A stretch of 64,000 nucleotides of DNA from Apostichopus japonicus (GCF_037975245.1 NC_092575.1:139001-203000), one strand, 5' to 3'. Shown: positions 36,701-50,019, numbered from the stretch's first letter. Notes: generated from the sequence alone by a model not told the origin. Made by a program: numbers and translations.

Positions 36701-36714
36701 AATGAAACGCGCGT

Positions 36715-37750
36715 ACTACATATAATACTGCATGCTGTAATATGCTTAATATACTGCATACAATACTGCATGCTATAATACATATATTGCATGTAATACT
36801 GCATGCTATAATAGATATACTTCATGTAATACTGCATGCTATAATAGATATACTTCATGTAATACTGCATGCTGTAATATGCTTAATATACTGCATACAA
36901 TACTGCATGCTATAATACATATATTGCATGTAATACTGCATGCTATAATACATATATTGCATGTAATACTGCATGCTATAATAGATATACTGCATATAAT
37001 ACTGCATGCTATAATAGATATACTTCATGTAATACTGCATGCTATAATACATATATTGCATGTAATACTGCATGCTATAATAGATATACTGCATATAATA
37101 TTGTATGCTGTAATGCACGTACTGCGTATAATCTGCATGCTATAATACATATACTGCATGTAATACTGCATGCTATAATACATATATTGCATGTAATACT
37201 GCATGCTATAATAGATATACTGCATATAATACTGCATGCTGTAATATGCTTAATATACTGCATACAATACTGCATGCTATAATACATATATTGCATGTAA
37301 TACTGCATGCTATAATACATATATTGCATGTAATACTGCATGCTATAATACATATATTGCATGTAATACTGCATGCTATAATAGATATATTGCATGTAAT
37401 ACTGCATGCTATAATATATATATATTGCATGTAATACTGCATGCTATAATACATATACTTCATGTAATACTGCATGCTATAATACATATATTTCATGTAA
37501 TACTGCATGCTATAATAGATATACTTCATGTAATACTGCATGCTATAATACATATATTGCATGTAATACTGCATGCTATAATACATATATTGCATGTAAT
37601 ACTGCATGCTATAATAGATATACTGCATATAATATTGTATGCTGTAATGCACGTACTGCGTATAATCTGCATGCTATAATACATATACTGCATGTTATAC
37701 TGTATGCTATTTTGGATATAATGCATATAATATACTGCATGCTATAATGT
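36715..37750. repeat. 33-bp satellite in SLC45 intron 1, ~30 copies
   Basis: Unit approximates TACTGCATGCTATAATACAT followed by ATATTGCATGTAA (33 bp). Variant units recur in order: TTAATATACTGCATACAATA at 36748, 36883 and 37249, and GTAATGCACGTACTGCGTAT at 37111 and 37645, showing larger duplications. The central GCATGC is a palindrome. Open frames on both strands with an 11-residue period (MQYYMQYIYYS) are by-products. Confidence 0.95.
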
Positions 37751-37784
37751 ATTAACATGGTTCGGGTTCTCAGTTGCACATAAT

Positions 37785-37833
37785 TATCATTATCGTTATC
37801 GTTATCATTATCATTGTTATCGTTATCGTTATT

Positions 37834-37886
<53 letters not shown>

Positions 37887-37965
37887 TACCATTATCATTA
37901 TCATCATTATTATCATTATCATCAATATCATTATCATTATCATTATTATTGTTATCGTTATCTTT
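37785..37965. repeat. (ATC/ATT)n trinucleotide and hexanucleotide tract
   Basis: ATCATC runs (37836-37885) flanked by ATTATC/GTTATC variants. Lies in intron 1 of the SLC45 gene. Confidence 0.95.
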
Positions 37966-38149
37966 TTTTTCCTCCGTTTATTCATCGTTTATCATCAATG
38001 CGAACAGAAATTTGCTTAAGATTTGTAACATAACTTCTTCATTTTTTCTTGTAATTATATATATTACATGGAACACCACTTTTCGAGTACATGTGCAAGT
38101 ATATAATTAGCAAAATACTAGGGTAAAGGAAACGGAATCGATATGGCTT

Positions 38150-38860
38150 AATTGAATAAATCATTACATAAGGAAAATGCGTGCCATAACTCCACAAAAG
38201 TAACTTTATGTTTCCTAAAACTGGAAGTTCTTAAATAGTTGAACCTTTCAATACTGATTATGAATTTGAATTTAAAGAAAAACTCATTGATTAATGGATT
38301 TCGTTCATTCCTTTTGCAATCATAAATATAGTATTTCATATGAAGTATCAGCACGTTTTAGGGATGTCCCCTCCCGTTGTTATAACCAAAAAAGATACCC
38401 TGCTTTGAAAAAGGAACTGCTTCTTAAGAAACATATTTTCAACATCTAAAATAAAAGAGGCAGTTATGGGACATTTCCAAAATAAGTGCTCAATATTCTC
38501 AGTTTCAATTTTACAAAAGGTACAAAGATCTGAATCACTTTTACCCATCAATGAAAAAAGCCTATTCGTGGCAACAATTCTATGAATAAATTTGAACTGG
38601 AAAAATTGGATTTTAGCTTCAGAAACAGTGTAATACGGCATATGAAAGAAGCGATGCCAGTCTTTGTAGGTTAAGTTGGTGAAGGTCGCATTCCACTTTT
38701 CAATGGCGGTTTGTTATGTCTGATAGACGACGCAAATGGCGCTTATAAACAAGTTGGGAGACTGATGAGGCTTTTAGAACTTCATTGAATAGAATTATGT
38801 TGTCATTATCAATATTATGTCTAACACAAGCAGCCCCTCTCCAACTTTTAAAACCTATCA
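38150..38860 (-). pseudogene. LINE 3'-end remnant in SLC45 intron 1
   Basis: On the minus strand, about 38860-38640 gives KWNATFTNLTYKDWHRFF; 38641-38348 reads KIQFFQFKFIHRIVATNRLF, then a zinc-binding CTFCKIETENIEHLFWKCP, typical of the C-terminal zf-RVT segment of Tx1/L1-like LINE ORF2. After a stop, 38354-38148 gives LHMKYYIYDCKRNERNP and KFKFIISIERFNYL, the extreme C-terminus of such proteins. Frames are interrupted. The insertion is antisense to the host gene. Confidence 0.75.
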
Positions 38861-38899
38861 ATTAAACCCCAATATAGGGTGAAAAGAAAACGCATAATA

Positions 38900-38925
38900 T
38901 TATCATCATCATCATTATTATCATC

Positions 38926-39011
<86 letters not shown>

Positions 39012-39275
39012 GATCATGATCATGATCATGATCATTATCATTATCAATATCATTACCATTATCATCATCATGATCATTATCATTATTATCATCATCAGCA
39101 TCATCACCATTATCATTATAATCATGATCATCATTATCATCAATATCATTATCATTATCATCATTATCATTTATCATTTATATCATTATCATTTTCATTA
39201 TCGTTATTATTATCATTATTATGATCATTATCATTATAATTATCGTTTTCGTTATTGCTATCGTTATTATTATTG

Positions 39276-39307
<32 letters not shown>

Positions 39308-39372
39308 TTCATTATTATTATTATGATTATTATTATCATTATAATTATTGTATTATTATAATTATTATATGT
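38900..39372. repeat. (ATC)n and (ATT)n microsatellite
   Basis: Long pure ATC run (38936-39010) followed by mixed ATGATC, ATTATC and ATT units. It follows the LINE remnant's 5' side. Open frames of D, I, M or Y runs are artefacts. Confidence 0.95.
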
Positions 39373-39648
39373 TACAGAGGTATTTGGTATACCTACACTA
39401 CTATAACTTGTAAGTATTAGAGTACAAATAAGTATAATTTGAATGGTTATAGTACAATAGTAGGTATACACATCATACTTGTAGCAATGATAGGTATACT
39501 TTCAATGCTTGTTGAACATGGCACATATACTAACAGATAATTGCTAACTTGAGAAGTTCAGACTGAAGATATTACTGAATTTATTCCTAAAATATCTGTC
39601 TACACCTTTCATACCCAAATGTTTAATTATCATCTTTTCTCTTGTTAG

Positions 39649-39824
39649 GAGCCAAGACCATCTACATCTGTAACCATTTGATATATTCCTTTTGTATGGC
39701 CTGTTTGGCGCTCATTAGAACTAAGTGGGCTATCTTCGTATTTTCCGCCAGCGCTGGTATTCAGTACTCAACGTTGTTCACTCTTCCATTCATCTTGCTG
39801 GCTAGATATCACACCACTGACACA
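39649..39824 (+). CDS. SLC45-family transporter, exon 2
   Basis: Acceptor TTTTCTCTTGTTAG, donor ACA|GTAAGA. The first two bases complete a Gly codon with the last G of exon 1, giving GAKTIYICNHLIYSFCMACL and GIQYSTLFTLPFILLARYHTTDT. These are helices of the C-terminal MFS half, ending in the Y-S/T-x-x-x-x-L-P-[FY] motif usual in this family. Ends in phase 0. Confidence 0.9.
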
Positions 39825-40211
39825 GTAAGATATTTCCTATATGACTATAACTATTACTATTCTTTAATTGTGGTAACCTGTTCTATATGTCAACATTCTC
39901 GACCACGACATGACAGTGATGATCAATTCCAACCACATCCGTATAATTCTAGCGAAACAAAAATGTATTAATATGCTGTGTTATAAGGTAAAGTACCAAG
40001 CCAACAATAGATATCCTTATAAAGCAACTATGAATCGACTCACCTACATATCTACCGCTAATTGTAATAATGTACTCGGCGGATCAGTTATGACATTGAG
40101 ACACACGCACAAACAACCTATTGTTATTATTATTCATTCATTCATTTTGATTTACAATAAGTAAAACGATCTAGCGTTATGATGAAAAGTCCTTCTTCTT
40201 TATTCTTTCAG

Positions 40212-40484
40212 TTTGCTAAACCAAAGGAAGGCTACCAAGACTTTACCGAAGGAGAATCATCCACGGAACATAACAGACCAAAACACGGCAACCAGATTAG
40301 GGGTTTAGGTACCGATGTTGCCGTGGTCCAGAGCATGGTTTTTGTCGCCCAATTTCTCTTGTCTTTATGTATGGGATCTATAGTGCAGGCAGTTGGCAGC
40401 ACTGTTGCAGTGGTGGTCTTAGCCTGCATCCTTAGCTTTTTCGGTTCCCTCATGGCCACGCAGGTACTTTATGCTGGTCTTTAA
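40212..40484 (+). CDS. SLC45-family transporter, exon 3 (C-terminus)
   Basis: Acceptor TTTATTCTTTCAG. The frame reads FAKPKEGYQDF, a hydrophilic loop, then RGLGTDVAVVQSMVFVAQFL (a strong family match), and two last helices ending FFGSLMATQVLYAGL and TAA. Phase joins exon 2 exactly. A poly(A) signal follows 13 bp after the stop. A GT at 40464-40465 (CAG|GTACTT) could in principle be a donor, but protein length and the near poly(A) signal favour termination here. Confidence 0.88.
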   Translation, partial: FAKPKEGYQDFTEGESSTEHNRPKHGNQIRGLGTDVAVVQSMVFVAQFLLSLCMGSIVQAVGSTVAVVVLACILSFFGSLMATQVLYAGL

Positions 40485-40496
40485 TGTCAAATTGTC

Positions 40497-40502
40497 AATA
40501 AA
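40497..40502 (+). terminator. Poly(A) signal of the SLC45 gene
   Basis: AATAAA starting 13 bp after the stop codon. This implies a very short 3' UTR. Confidence 0.55.
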
Positions 40503-40964
40503 GAAATTAGTCAAGTAAATGATAAATGTTATTCCCTCATTATAAATTTAACATAGAATTTTTTTTTAGATACCTGGCAGCTCCGTATGTGAAACAACGA
40601 TTGGATATAGTCAACTTGATTGAGACTCTTTCCAGGTTTAATTGGAATTGTATGGAGAGCTATATCTTCTGCATAGTAACATAATTGTTTAGCAATTGGC
40701 AATACTAAATTCGTTAAAGTGACGTAAAAATTACAATCCTGCACTTACTTATATGCAGGCAGAAGTTTTGTTTTTTCAAGATGTTGAACTGCTTACTGAA
40801 TTCTCAGCAAAACTTGTGTTGAAGAACTGTGTCACTTATAAGTTTTCAACACTTTACAAACAAGTGAGGATTTGATTAAGACTGTTAGTCCTTTGCAATG
40901 CAACAATTATATGAAAAATCTACTTGTCTCTTCGCATATTATTGATCTCTTTTACATTTAATCG

Positions 40965-41075
40965 ATTTAGCATTTTTGGCAACATGAAGAAATAGACACA
41001 GAATGAGTAAATATTGTGGCAACATGATGAAATAGACACCGGGTGAGTAAGTACTTGGGCAACATAATGAAATTG
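40965..41075. repeat. Three ~40-bp degenerate repeats
   Basis: GGCAACATGAAGAAATAGAC, GGCAACATGATGAAATAGAC and GGCAACATAATGAAATTGGA, each followed by GAGTAA/GATAAATAA. Confidence 0.7.
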
Positions 41076-41199
41076 GAAAAGGATAAATAAGTTTTTTTAA
41101 CGCATTTTTTGCAACTTGCGGAAATAATGAATTAATAATAATAATAATAATAAACAAAACAAAACAAAGGATAAGCACATTAAATAGAGTTGTACAAAA

Positions 41200-41690
41200 G
41201 TTTGGAGTTGGTTTGGAGTGGTGTGGGCGGAGTGTCAGACCAGGGAACGTGTGGTGATTGGTTTGGAGTGGTGGGGGCGGAGTGTCAGACCAGGGAACGT
41301 GTTTGTTGGTTTGGAATGGTGTGGGCGGAGTGTCAGACGGGGGAACGTGTTTATTGGTTTGGAGTGGTGTGGGCGGAGTGTCAGACCAGGGAACGTGTGG
41401 TGATTGGTTTGGAGTGGTGGGGGTGGAGTGTCAGACCAGGGAACGTGTTTGTTGTTTTGAAATGGTGTAGGCGGAGTGTCAGACGGGGAACGTGTGTTTG
41501 TTGGTTTGGAGTGGTGTGGGCGGAGTGTCAGGCCAAGGAACGTGTGTTCATTGGTTTGGAGTGGTTGGGGTGGAGTTTCAGACCAGGGAATGTGTGTTAA
41601 TTGGTTTGGAGTGGTGGGGGGGGGGGGGGGGGGGTGGCGGAGTGTCAGACCGGGGAACGTGTTAATTGGTTTACATTACTTGGTGTATAT
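41200..41690 (+). repeat. ~50-bp G-rich minisatellite, ~9 copies
   Basis: Unit contains GGTTTGGAGTGGTGTGGGCG, GAGTGTCAGACCAGGGAACG and TGTGGTGATT. A run of 19 G interrupts near 41617. No real gene; the 136-residue frame is a by-product. Confidence 0.93.
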
Positions 41691-41699
41691 TTTGTTGAT

Positions 41700-43312
41700 A
41701 TGCATGTTCTTTAACTAAGCATCTTAAACTCTCATTCATTAGATTACGTTCGAGTTCTTTAACAATGAACAATGAAGGTTTTAATCAGATCATAACTTAA
41801 CATGATTCATAATTGATCTTTTTCTGTTTCCTAATTTCCGAAGAGTTGTTATGGTTTCATTAAGCTTTTGGATTTAGCTCAAGTAGGTAAATGGTGTTCA
41901 CATGCTTTCTTCAAACGTATCTTGTAAATGTAACGTGACAGGGTCTTTCAGTACAGTTTGCGCCTCAGTGTCTCCTTGAATGTAAACTAAAATGTACATA
42001 GACTGACGTTATACCGGCAAATGTTAAGGCTACAAGAATATTCATGACCGTCCCTTCTTACAAATAGGAAACGGTAAATTATTCGATGCACCTCTTACAT
42101 AGTCTCTCAATTTACTGGATACTTTTTTCAGATACTCGGTCACGTGATGGTCCTAGCTTGTTCTGTAAGAACAAAGGTTCTGCGTTACTATAGAGAGTAA
42201 GTTACTGAATAATCTCTCCAAACTGATATCCTTGGCTAATCCAACCTTACACACTATGTTTGTTGTGACCATTGGATCAATCTAAATGTTAGTTAATGTG
42301 TATTGTTGCTGTGCAAGCACCACATATAGTTGATAACAGTGAGTTAATGTCAGTGAGATAATGTCATGTCATCAATAAATGATACAAATCAGCAATAATT
42401 AGACCATGATTGTTCAAAGTAAGTCTTTTTCAATGACTCGAGATTTCAGTTTTAAATGACAAGGTAATGATGTAGTGTTCAAACTATTCCTGTTTGTGAA
42501 AGACAGATGAAGGTGTCCCTGCGTTTCAAGGCTCATGCCTGGTATATTAAGACGCATATCAATTACAGCATTGTGTAAGTTATTAAAAAACCAAACAACT
42601 CGATGATCCCTTCTCAAGCCCAGTTTCCTTACATCGAGATTAATATAACCATATGATCATGACGGGTTTCACGTCGAGTGAGTAGGATATCACGAACCCA
42701 TTGTAAAGGGAATCCATGATCAAGTTCAAGTATGGTGAGCGATCTATTGTGTACTGCTTACACGTTATGTTAATCACGGCCACCGACAATACAAATATTG
42801 TCTCAGTAAGACTATGTTCACACCTCTGGTATAAATATATAGGCATTGGTAACTTAACATCGTAATGGAAAGCAAGAATTGGCGTCCAGTTTGCAAATTT
42901 CGAAAGAGCGCTCTCCTTTAAAGAGATATTCCGGTGACGAAATTATATGGACTTGGTAACCACAAACATGTTAGTAATGTGATCTGTTATAGCGCCGCCA
43001 AAGCACTAATAACATGACTCATCTACAGAATCAATTAATCCTTGACTACAGGTGCTCACAACCATTGGCAAATTATATCTCTTTAGGTATGAGGCATATG
43101 AATTTACCAGATCATTGGGAGCACCTTTTGCCTAGTCTAAAGTTCGGATAGGCTTGTAGCAATCATCTTTAGAAGCAGTCATCTTTAGACGTAAAAATTA
43201 ATGGAGCATATAATTAAAAGCCACAAAGATATAGTTTATCTAAAACAAGACTCACCAGAGTATGTCTACACGTAAACGATTTCATCCTTCCTTTGCTGCA
43301 CGTCTGGGCATA
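41700..43312. other. Gene-free stretch
   Basis: AT-rich, no recognised gene or repeat array. Confidence 0.4.
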
Positions 43313-43320
43313 TCTATGAC

Positions 43321-43768
<448 letters not shown>

Positions 43769-43779
43769 CCTTTGACCTT

Positions 43780-44895
43780 TGACCAACAGCACCAAGGGAG
43801 CTGGGCAATTTTTAGGAGGGGAAGGGGAGGGGGACGCCGAGGAAGTCAGTTGCTTCTTCTATTTTTAAGGTGTTTGGGGGAGATGGCGCAGTTTCCGAAC
43901 GTATTGGTTGTTCGTTTGCGTCTTTTTGTTGATAGCAACTAAAAGCAGACAAGATAAAACAACTAATAACTTTAAAAAAACTAAAATGAAAACATATTTG
44001 AAAATGAAAATGCATTTATTTTTGCCTTCCTGATGCATGAAGGGGCTTGTAAGACTAGGTTTGAATGCAACATGATATACTATCGCATTAATTGTTGTCA
44101 AGTAGAGACACGTGACAGTTATCTCAGAGCATATACGCCTATGACCTCATTAACATAAATGTTTAATTATTTGTGTTTCGTGTTCAATTCGTAGATTGGT
44201 AATCTATATATCTCTACGTCCCGGTATAATCTTCTCTTTATTTGTGTATAAAATGAAGCAAGCTCCTGACATCATATTTTTAAATAGAAGGTACCGCGTA
44301 GTGATTTTGCCGCGTAGGTAAATGATTTATTTATTTACTTATATATGGTTTTAGGCAGTTTTCTCTTTTTTTTGATTACCTACCAAGGTAACGATTGTTC
44401 TTATACAATCATCACTTATGGTCAATATTACAATTTGATCTAAGTGTCCCATCTCGTAAACCACCATTTAAAAGGTCTTCTGCTGCAACGAATTCCATTG
44501 CACATTAGGCAATAAACACAAGACATTATAAAGACCATCATTGGGGCGCAAGTGGCAGAAATAATTGCTTGAATCTTAATAGCGGTAGTTCCGAGCGGTG
44601 GTTAAAAACAAAAACAATAAAGTAGTTCATGCAAAATGCAATGAGACTATGAACTGATAATAAAGCCGAGATGATTCCTATATACATATTCATTTACGGT
44701 AGTCTTATCACTCTACTAGATTAAAGGGGTAGTCGATACGATGTACTGTCATTATTATTTTAAATTATTTCTTCGGAGTGCTGTTTGTTATTTATAAGTA
44801 TATGTATATCTTATGCTTATGTTTGAAATTGTCATAATTTGGAACGCTTTTGTTAATTCTACACTTGGCCCCGTACAAATTGTGAGGCTATATAC
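43780..44895. other. Gene-free stretch
   Basis: No recognised gene. Some AT-rich low-complexity sequence. Confidence 0.4.
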
Positions 44896-44899
44896 CACA

Positions 44900-45505
44900 T
44901 CATTTTGTTCTCATTATCATAACCAAAACATATATGTTCGTACTCGACCGCAACTTTTGAATTAAAATATATATTTTATTCCAAATATCTCCAACTGCGC
45001 TGAAACGCCAGAAAAGGTGGTCTAGGGTTTCACTAAACTCGCCACAAAAAGTGCAATTTGAGTTATTAATAATGTTAATTTACTAAGGAAATTATTTGTA
45101 ACAATGCGATGGATAAACTTGTACTGAAAGTTTCTTAGTTTAGTATCTTTAATCTTGCTAAAAGACACAAAAATCCTACACCAGTTTATAAAGGTGCCTT
45201 TAAAATCATTGTCCCATTTTAAACAACAACGTGGTTGCTCAAAACAACGGCTGTTAAATTGACTATAAGCATGTTGGCAAATCTTAGTAGTACAGTAGGA
45301 GTTGTTATGGAAACTCCATGGTACACCACAATTGCGCTAGCATAACCTGCTGACTAGATTGTTGCCTAGGCAACTGTAATGAACACCTAGATGGTACCCA
45401 TGTACGTGGGATAGAATGTATAATCCCATTCCTTGTAAAAGTAAAGCTTGGACAATTAAATTTAGCAATAAAAGCAATATACGACATAGGCCTGCCATAC
45501 GACAA
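44900..45505 (-). pseudogene. LINE 3'-end remnant
   Basis: On the minus strand, about 45240-44960 reads KWDNDFKGTFINWCRIFVSF, then KLRNFQYKFIHRIVTNNFL, and in a shifted frame NSNCTFCGEFSETLDHLFW: the zinc-binding C-terminal zf-RVT segment of a Tx1/L1-like LINE. It is the same segment as in the remnant at 38150-38860 but clearly diverged. Upstream (45505-45305) is a frame that may be preceding ORF2 sequence (IIHSIPRTWV). Broken by frameshifts. Confidence 0.7.
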
Positions 45506-46609
45506 TAACTGCTACAATTTATATTATAGACAGACAGAGTTGCGGCAATATTTGATGTAAACGGCGCTCGTTACCCACAGTTAGATAAAAGCACTCAATA
45601 AAAGAATCATATGGCAATTGCGAGATTTTAAATATGAAATACTAACGTCATACTAACGCGACCGAAGTAACTAAAAGGACGTTAAAATGCGTTCTGTCTT
45701 TATAAGAACGTTTGGTCAAAATGATAATCTCTCACTGGTGAATATTTGATTATCTCTCACTGGTGAATATTTCTCTTAATCTCTTGGCTTCAGCTGGTGG
45801 GTCGACGTTTCTGGACAACGCTAAGTGACGTCATCAGCATTCTTCTTCAAATATTCCTTAAACAAAAGCAACAAAGTATAAAAAAGGGAAAAATGGTGAA
45901 AGAAGAAACAATTAAAGCCGTTTAATAAGCTATGATAATAATTAATAATAATTATGAACAAGCTTAATGGCAGCGACCATGACCTTCCTTGTTTGAAGTC
46001 ATCCATAGCGGGGACTGGTTCACTGGTTAGTTGGAATGCTATTGTACAGGAACTCCTATTTCATTGCACGCAGGTTACCTTCACGAGTCATAGAAAAACA
46101 CTGAAGCACTTCACCTGGCATGATGCTGGAAACTTTTTGTAGTGTGAAAAAAGCATAACTTCATATAGAAACAAGACGCGTCCTTGAACTAAGTATTTAA
46201 CTTATAGAATTTGAGTAACTTATATAATTGGAGTAACCACGCACGAGCTGTGTCATCTCGACAACCTTGGAACTACAATCACAATTGTAAATGACTGCAC
46301 GACAAGGGGAAACTTCGTGTTCACTAACAAGGATTATACGGTCAGCATACACATATATTAGGTAGTTGGTACCTGTAAGACTAGTGTAATATATTCCCAC
46401 ATCGTCATTGATATCTCAAGAAAGTTCTGTATTTACTAATATCAGAGGATTTTAAGGAGGAAACTCACGTAATATTGTCAGATTCATTTAATTGCCCGGA
46501 TGTAAGCAATGTTCAGCGTCGTTGATATTTAACCACAACGGTAACTATAGACTGATACTATTATGTGAAGTGTCACTAACTTGCTAATCACCAAGTCAAC
46601 ATCCTTAAA

Positions 46610-47719
46610 ATGGAACACCTTCAGGGAATCGCCAACGACACTCTTTACGTACAGTTTGATGTCCCTGTCACGTTGCAAGTTGTCCAATTAATTCTAGGAC
46701 TGGCCATAGTGATTGTGAACGTATTTGTTATGGTTGCCTACGGTCAAGACAGAGACGTACGCAGTGTCCCTGCAAATGTCTTTATTTTACATCTCTCTAT
46801 TTCAGACTTTTTGACAGGTCTTGTCCTCATCGTTCGGTTTGCATGGATCGTTCAGGATCCTCTCGTGTCTATACATATGTCCACACCGTGTCTTGTAATA
46901 GGTGCAGCTCACTTAGCTTCCCTGATAATGTCTGTTTTGTTCGTCATTCTCATCAGCTGGGATCGTTATTTAATGGTTTCAAATCCATTTAAGTATCGCC
47001 AATACACAGTTTCTCGGGCTATGCGTATCGCCATCTGTAGCTGGAGTTTTATGCTACTGTATATACTTTTAATCGTATTTGGGTTTCCAGGCATTCATCA
47101 GCTTATTTTCCACGCTCCTTTGGAGTCAACTTTTTGCATAGAGACTCAAATTCCACGAGAGGCTGTGTTTCTGTCCCTCTGGTTGGATTTTGTAGTACCA
47201 TTTTTCCTTCTCTTGTACTTTAATGGAGGTGTGAATTATAAACTTCGAAAAGCAACTTTAGAGAAATATAAAAAACAAAGACTGGAACTAGATGGTGTTG
47301 ACAACCCAAGTGTGTCTACGAGAGACCAGGACTCCTGCACTGAAGTTGTCGAACAGACCGGATATCCGGAAAACATTCGAGAAACACAAATGTCTGTTAT
47401 TGATAAAGGCAAAATTTCGAACAATTCTAACCAGAATCCACAGGAAGAGAGAATTAAACAGTCAGCTAAAAGAGAACTGAGAAAAGTTTTAAGAACAGCA
47501 GGGATACTTCGTACTTTTATTGCTGTCTTTTGTCTTAATTGGTTACCATTTTATATTGTCTTAATTGTTAATATATCCAAGCCAGTCCCTGCCAACTTAA
47601 TCACCGTTGCTTCCCTCAATGTATCACTCAACTCGTTTGTTAATCCTTTCCTCTATGCTTTCATGAGTAGGAAAATTCGACGACGGCTTCATTTATTAAT
47701 TAAGTGCAGGACAAGATAA
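46610..47719 (+). CDS. Class A (rhodopsin-like) G-protein-coupled receptor, orphan, copy 1
   Basis: Intronless frame of 369 residues with seven membrane segments. Landmarks: TM1 Asn37; LSISD with Asp66 in TM2; Cys94 at the top of TM3 and Cys176 in loop 2 (FCIETQIP) for the disulfide; DRY at 118-120; Trp145 in TM4; Pro197 in TM5; NWLPF (311-313) in TM6; NSFVNPFLYA (NPxxY 345-349) in TM7. The C-tail is very short, with Cys366 as a possible lipidation site. Loop 3 (about 215-290) is charged. An N-glycosylation site NDT is near the N-terminus. The general form is close to amine-type receptors, but position 3.32 is His101 instead of the Asp that binds amines, so the ligand is probably not a classical biogenic amine. 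The start AAAATGG is good and has no upstream hydrophobic extension. A paralogue faces it at 50531-51727. Confidence 0.92.
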   Translation: MEHLQGIANDTLYVQFDVPVTLQVVQLILGLAIVIVNVFVMVAYGQDRDVRSVPANVFILHLSISDFLTGLVLIVRFAWIVQDPLVSIHMSTPCLVIGAAHLASLIMSVLFVILISWDRYLMVSNPFKYRQYTVSRAMRIAICSWSFMLLYILLIVFGFPGIHQLIFHAPLESTFCIETQIPREAVFLSLWLDFVVPFFLLLYFNGGVNYKLRKATLEKYKKQRLELDGVDNPSVSTRDQDSCTEVVEQTGYPENIRETQMSVIDKGKISNNSNQNPQEERIKQSAKRELRKVLRTAGILRTFIAVFCLNWLPFYIVLIVNISKPVPANLITVASLNVSLNSFVNPFLYAFMSRKIRRRLHLLIKCRTR

Positions 47720-47924
47720 AGATGAAGTTGTGGGTGCTAATGATGTGACAGACTTTTGCACCAGCAGAATCAGAAGAACTGTTATTTTATGGGATCCTAT
47801 AGCCTACATTTTTATTCGGATACCATTATATAATATACTGACCTGATATACACATACCTGTTAAGAAAGTTGTAGGTACATTGTTGATGTCAGATTTTCG
47901 TACTGTTTTTCTGTTCTTTTACCT

Positions 47925-48200
47925 GAACAATAATATATAAGACAATAATAGACTTAATATAATAAATGACGATAATATACTTAATGTAATACAATATAAT
48001 AATACATTGAATTTAATACAAGATAATAATATACTTAATACAATAAAATAAAACATTGATTTTAATACAAGGTAATAATATACTTAATGTATTACAAGAT
48101 AATAATATACTTAATATAATACAATATAATAATACATTGAATTTAATACAAGGTAATGATATACTTAATGTAATACAAGGTAATAATATACTTCCAAGTG
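47925..48200 (+). repeat. AT-rich minisatellite downstream of GPCR copy 1
   Basis: Variants of AATAATATACTTAATGTAAT and ACAATATAATAATACATTGA, ATTTAATACAAGG, alternating in blocks. Confidence 0.85.
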
Positions 48201-48204
48201 TTCA

Positions 48205-49825
48205 GAGAAGTGCAAGGCAGGCGTACAATTGTTGCACCCATTCCTGCTCCCAAGATCGCCATTTAACGTCCGTCTCCGACTGACGGGAGTGTACTTCATC
48301 ATCTGACTATTTTCTGAAATACTGAGGAAGGCGAAGGCACCCCATCATTTGCCCCCCCCCCCCCTGGAACCCCATCACTGCAGTGCAGGAATGAAGTCGT
48401 TTCGAAAGCTAATTTTCTAATTCGCAAACCAGGAGTACCAAGTCCAGGAAAGACTCCGCTCAGCAGCACTATTTATGCCACGGGGTTATCTAGCTGCTGG
48501 TATAGATTTGAGCCGGGAACCAAAAGGTTGTTGGCGGAAACTGCACCGCGACTTCACCTCATGGTAGAATTACATAAACCAGTGGGTGGTGTACTAACAT
48601 TACGACACATACAGCTTATGTAAAACTACATATAACTGTGGTCACTATAACGGTTTTATGCAGCAATGCGTGTTACACGCATAGAAGCTACAATGTGTCT
48701 TAGTTCGATTCTTTGGGGGTCACCCCACCCCTTCCCTCCCATACACACTTTTTCGTTTTCAGTTGTTTTCGGAAATAACTAGGAATAGAATTAGGTCCAC
48801 TTGTTTCACTACAAATCTCTCTTTGTTTGGTTTGATATTGAAAACAAATTGCCCTCCCTACAGTTTTAAGGGTAAAAGCTTTAAAGGGTGGATGTTATTG
48901 GTTACTAGATATTGAATCCTTAACACAAACATCACTAGGTGAGATCATCTCCATATAGGTTAAAACATCATATTAATCAGCGAGACCACGATCATATACA
49001 ATCAAATACGACTATTCCTTGAATGTTACTGTCACATGTAACCTTCTTGAGAAAGGTGGTTCCATGTCGAGGGTGGAGGGTGGAGGGTCGAGATCGGACA
49101 GGATCTAGTTTTGCTTAGCAATAAACGTGTATTGGATTCAAAACAGAATGATCTAGAATAACATGATTCTATAAGCTTCATTCTAACATATTAGGTATTG
49201 GACGGATCCAGAAGTTTGGCTCGGTGAAGGTCTTCATATTTTGACGGTCACGATAGACCACACTATTTATTTATTTTTTGCTGGGGGGGGGGGGGAGGGT
49301 GTCCTTTATTCAATATTAATTGAAAAATATTTTAATGGAAAATACATAACTTTAAGATTCATTTCATGCTTTCACGTCTGCATTTTTATTTACAATCCCA
49401 GGAGGTTTGACACCTTCCGATATATTATATAGTTTAAGCTGTATTTTTTTCATAAACGCGCGGCAATGTGTTATTGCCAGGCCTTGTTCGACTGTTACAT
49501 ATATAACATCGTTACATAACAACGTGTATAAGCTCGTGTAGTACAACGTTCTACTCTAATTCACCAGAAACCATTAAATTATATACAAAAAAATCATGAA
49601 TTTGTAATAAACGGTTGCACTCATCTCGTGAGACGCAAACTTTTAACGGTTAATAACCGACTGTAAGTTACATCTGCTTAGTACTCTCACATATGGTAAC
49701 AGAAGACTACATAATTATAGATTACAACAGGATCCTATACGGATGTATATGCCTTCTCTTGACCCAACCTGCCTGTCTCCGTCATCTGCAGGAAGGCTTG
49801 TTCATGGATGGAAAACTAGATGTTA
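48205..49825. other. Gene-free stretch between the two GPCR genes
   Basis: No recognised gene. C-run at 48351-48364 and G-run at 49283-49296. Confidence 0.4.
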
Positions 49826-49829
49826 TAGA

Positions 49830-49905
49830 AAATCATCATCGTCATCGTCATCGTCGTCGTCGTCATCGTCATCGTCACCACCACTACCACCACCACCACC
49901 ACCAG
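49830..49905. repeat. (CAT/CGT)n and (CAC)n trinucleotide tract
   Basis: TCATCGTCATCG, then CGTCGTCGTCATCG, then CACCACCACCACC. It produces poly-His/Arg or poly-Ser open frames. Confidence 0.9.
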
Positions 49906-50019
49906 GTCATGAAGGTCATCAAACATGCTGACAATTTGGAGGTCAGACCTGCCGATTCAAGAAACGACATATCTGTCGTGAGTCGCCCTTGAAGGGACAA
50001 AATCGGCAAAGGGTCATTT

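Noticed and set aside
36631-37726. Multiple Met/Gln/Tyr- or His/Ile-rich frames
   Set aside because: Translation of the 33-bp satellite in an intron.
37770-39471. Poly-Asp, poly-Ile and poly-Met frames
   Set aside because: Trinucleotide microsatellites.
40464-40465. Splice donor at the end of the SLC45 gene
   Set aside because: The CAG|GTACTT could be a donor, but the frame ends with the family's last helix and a poly(A) signal follows at once.
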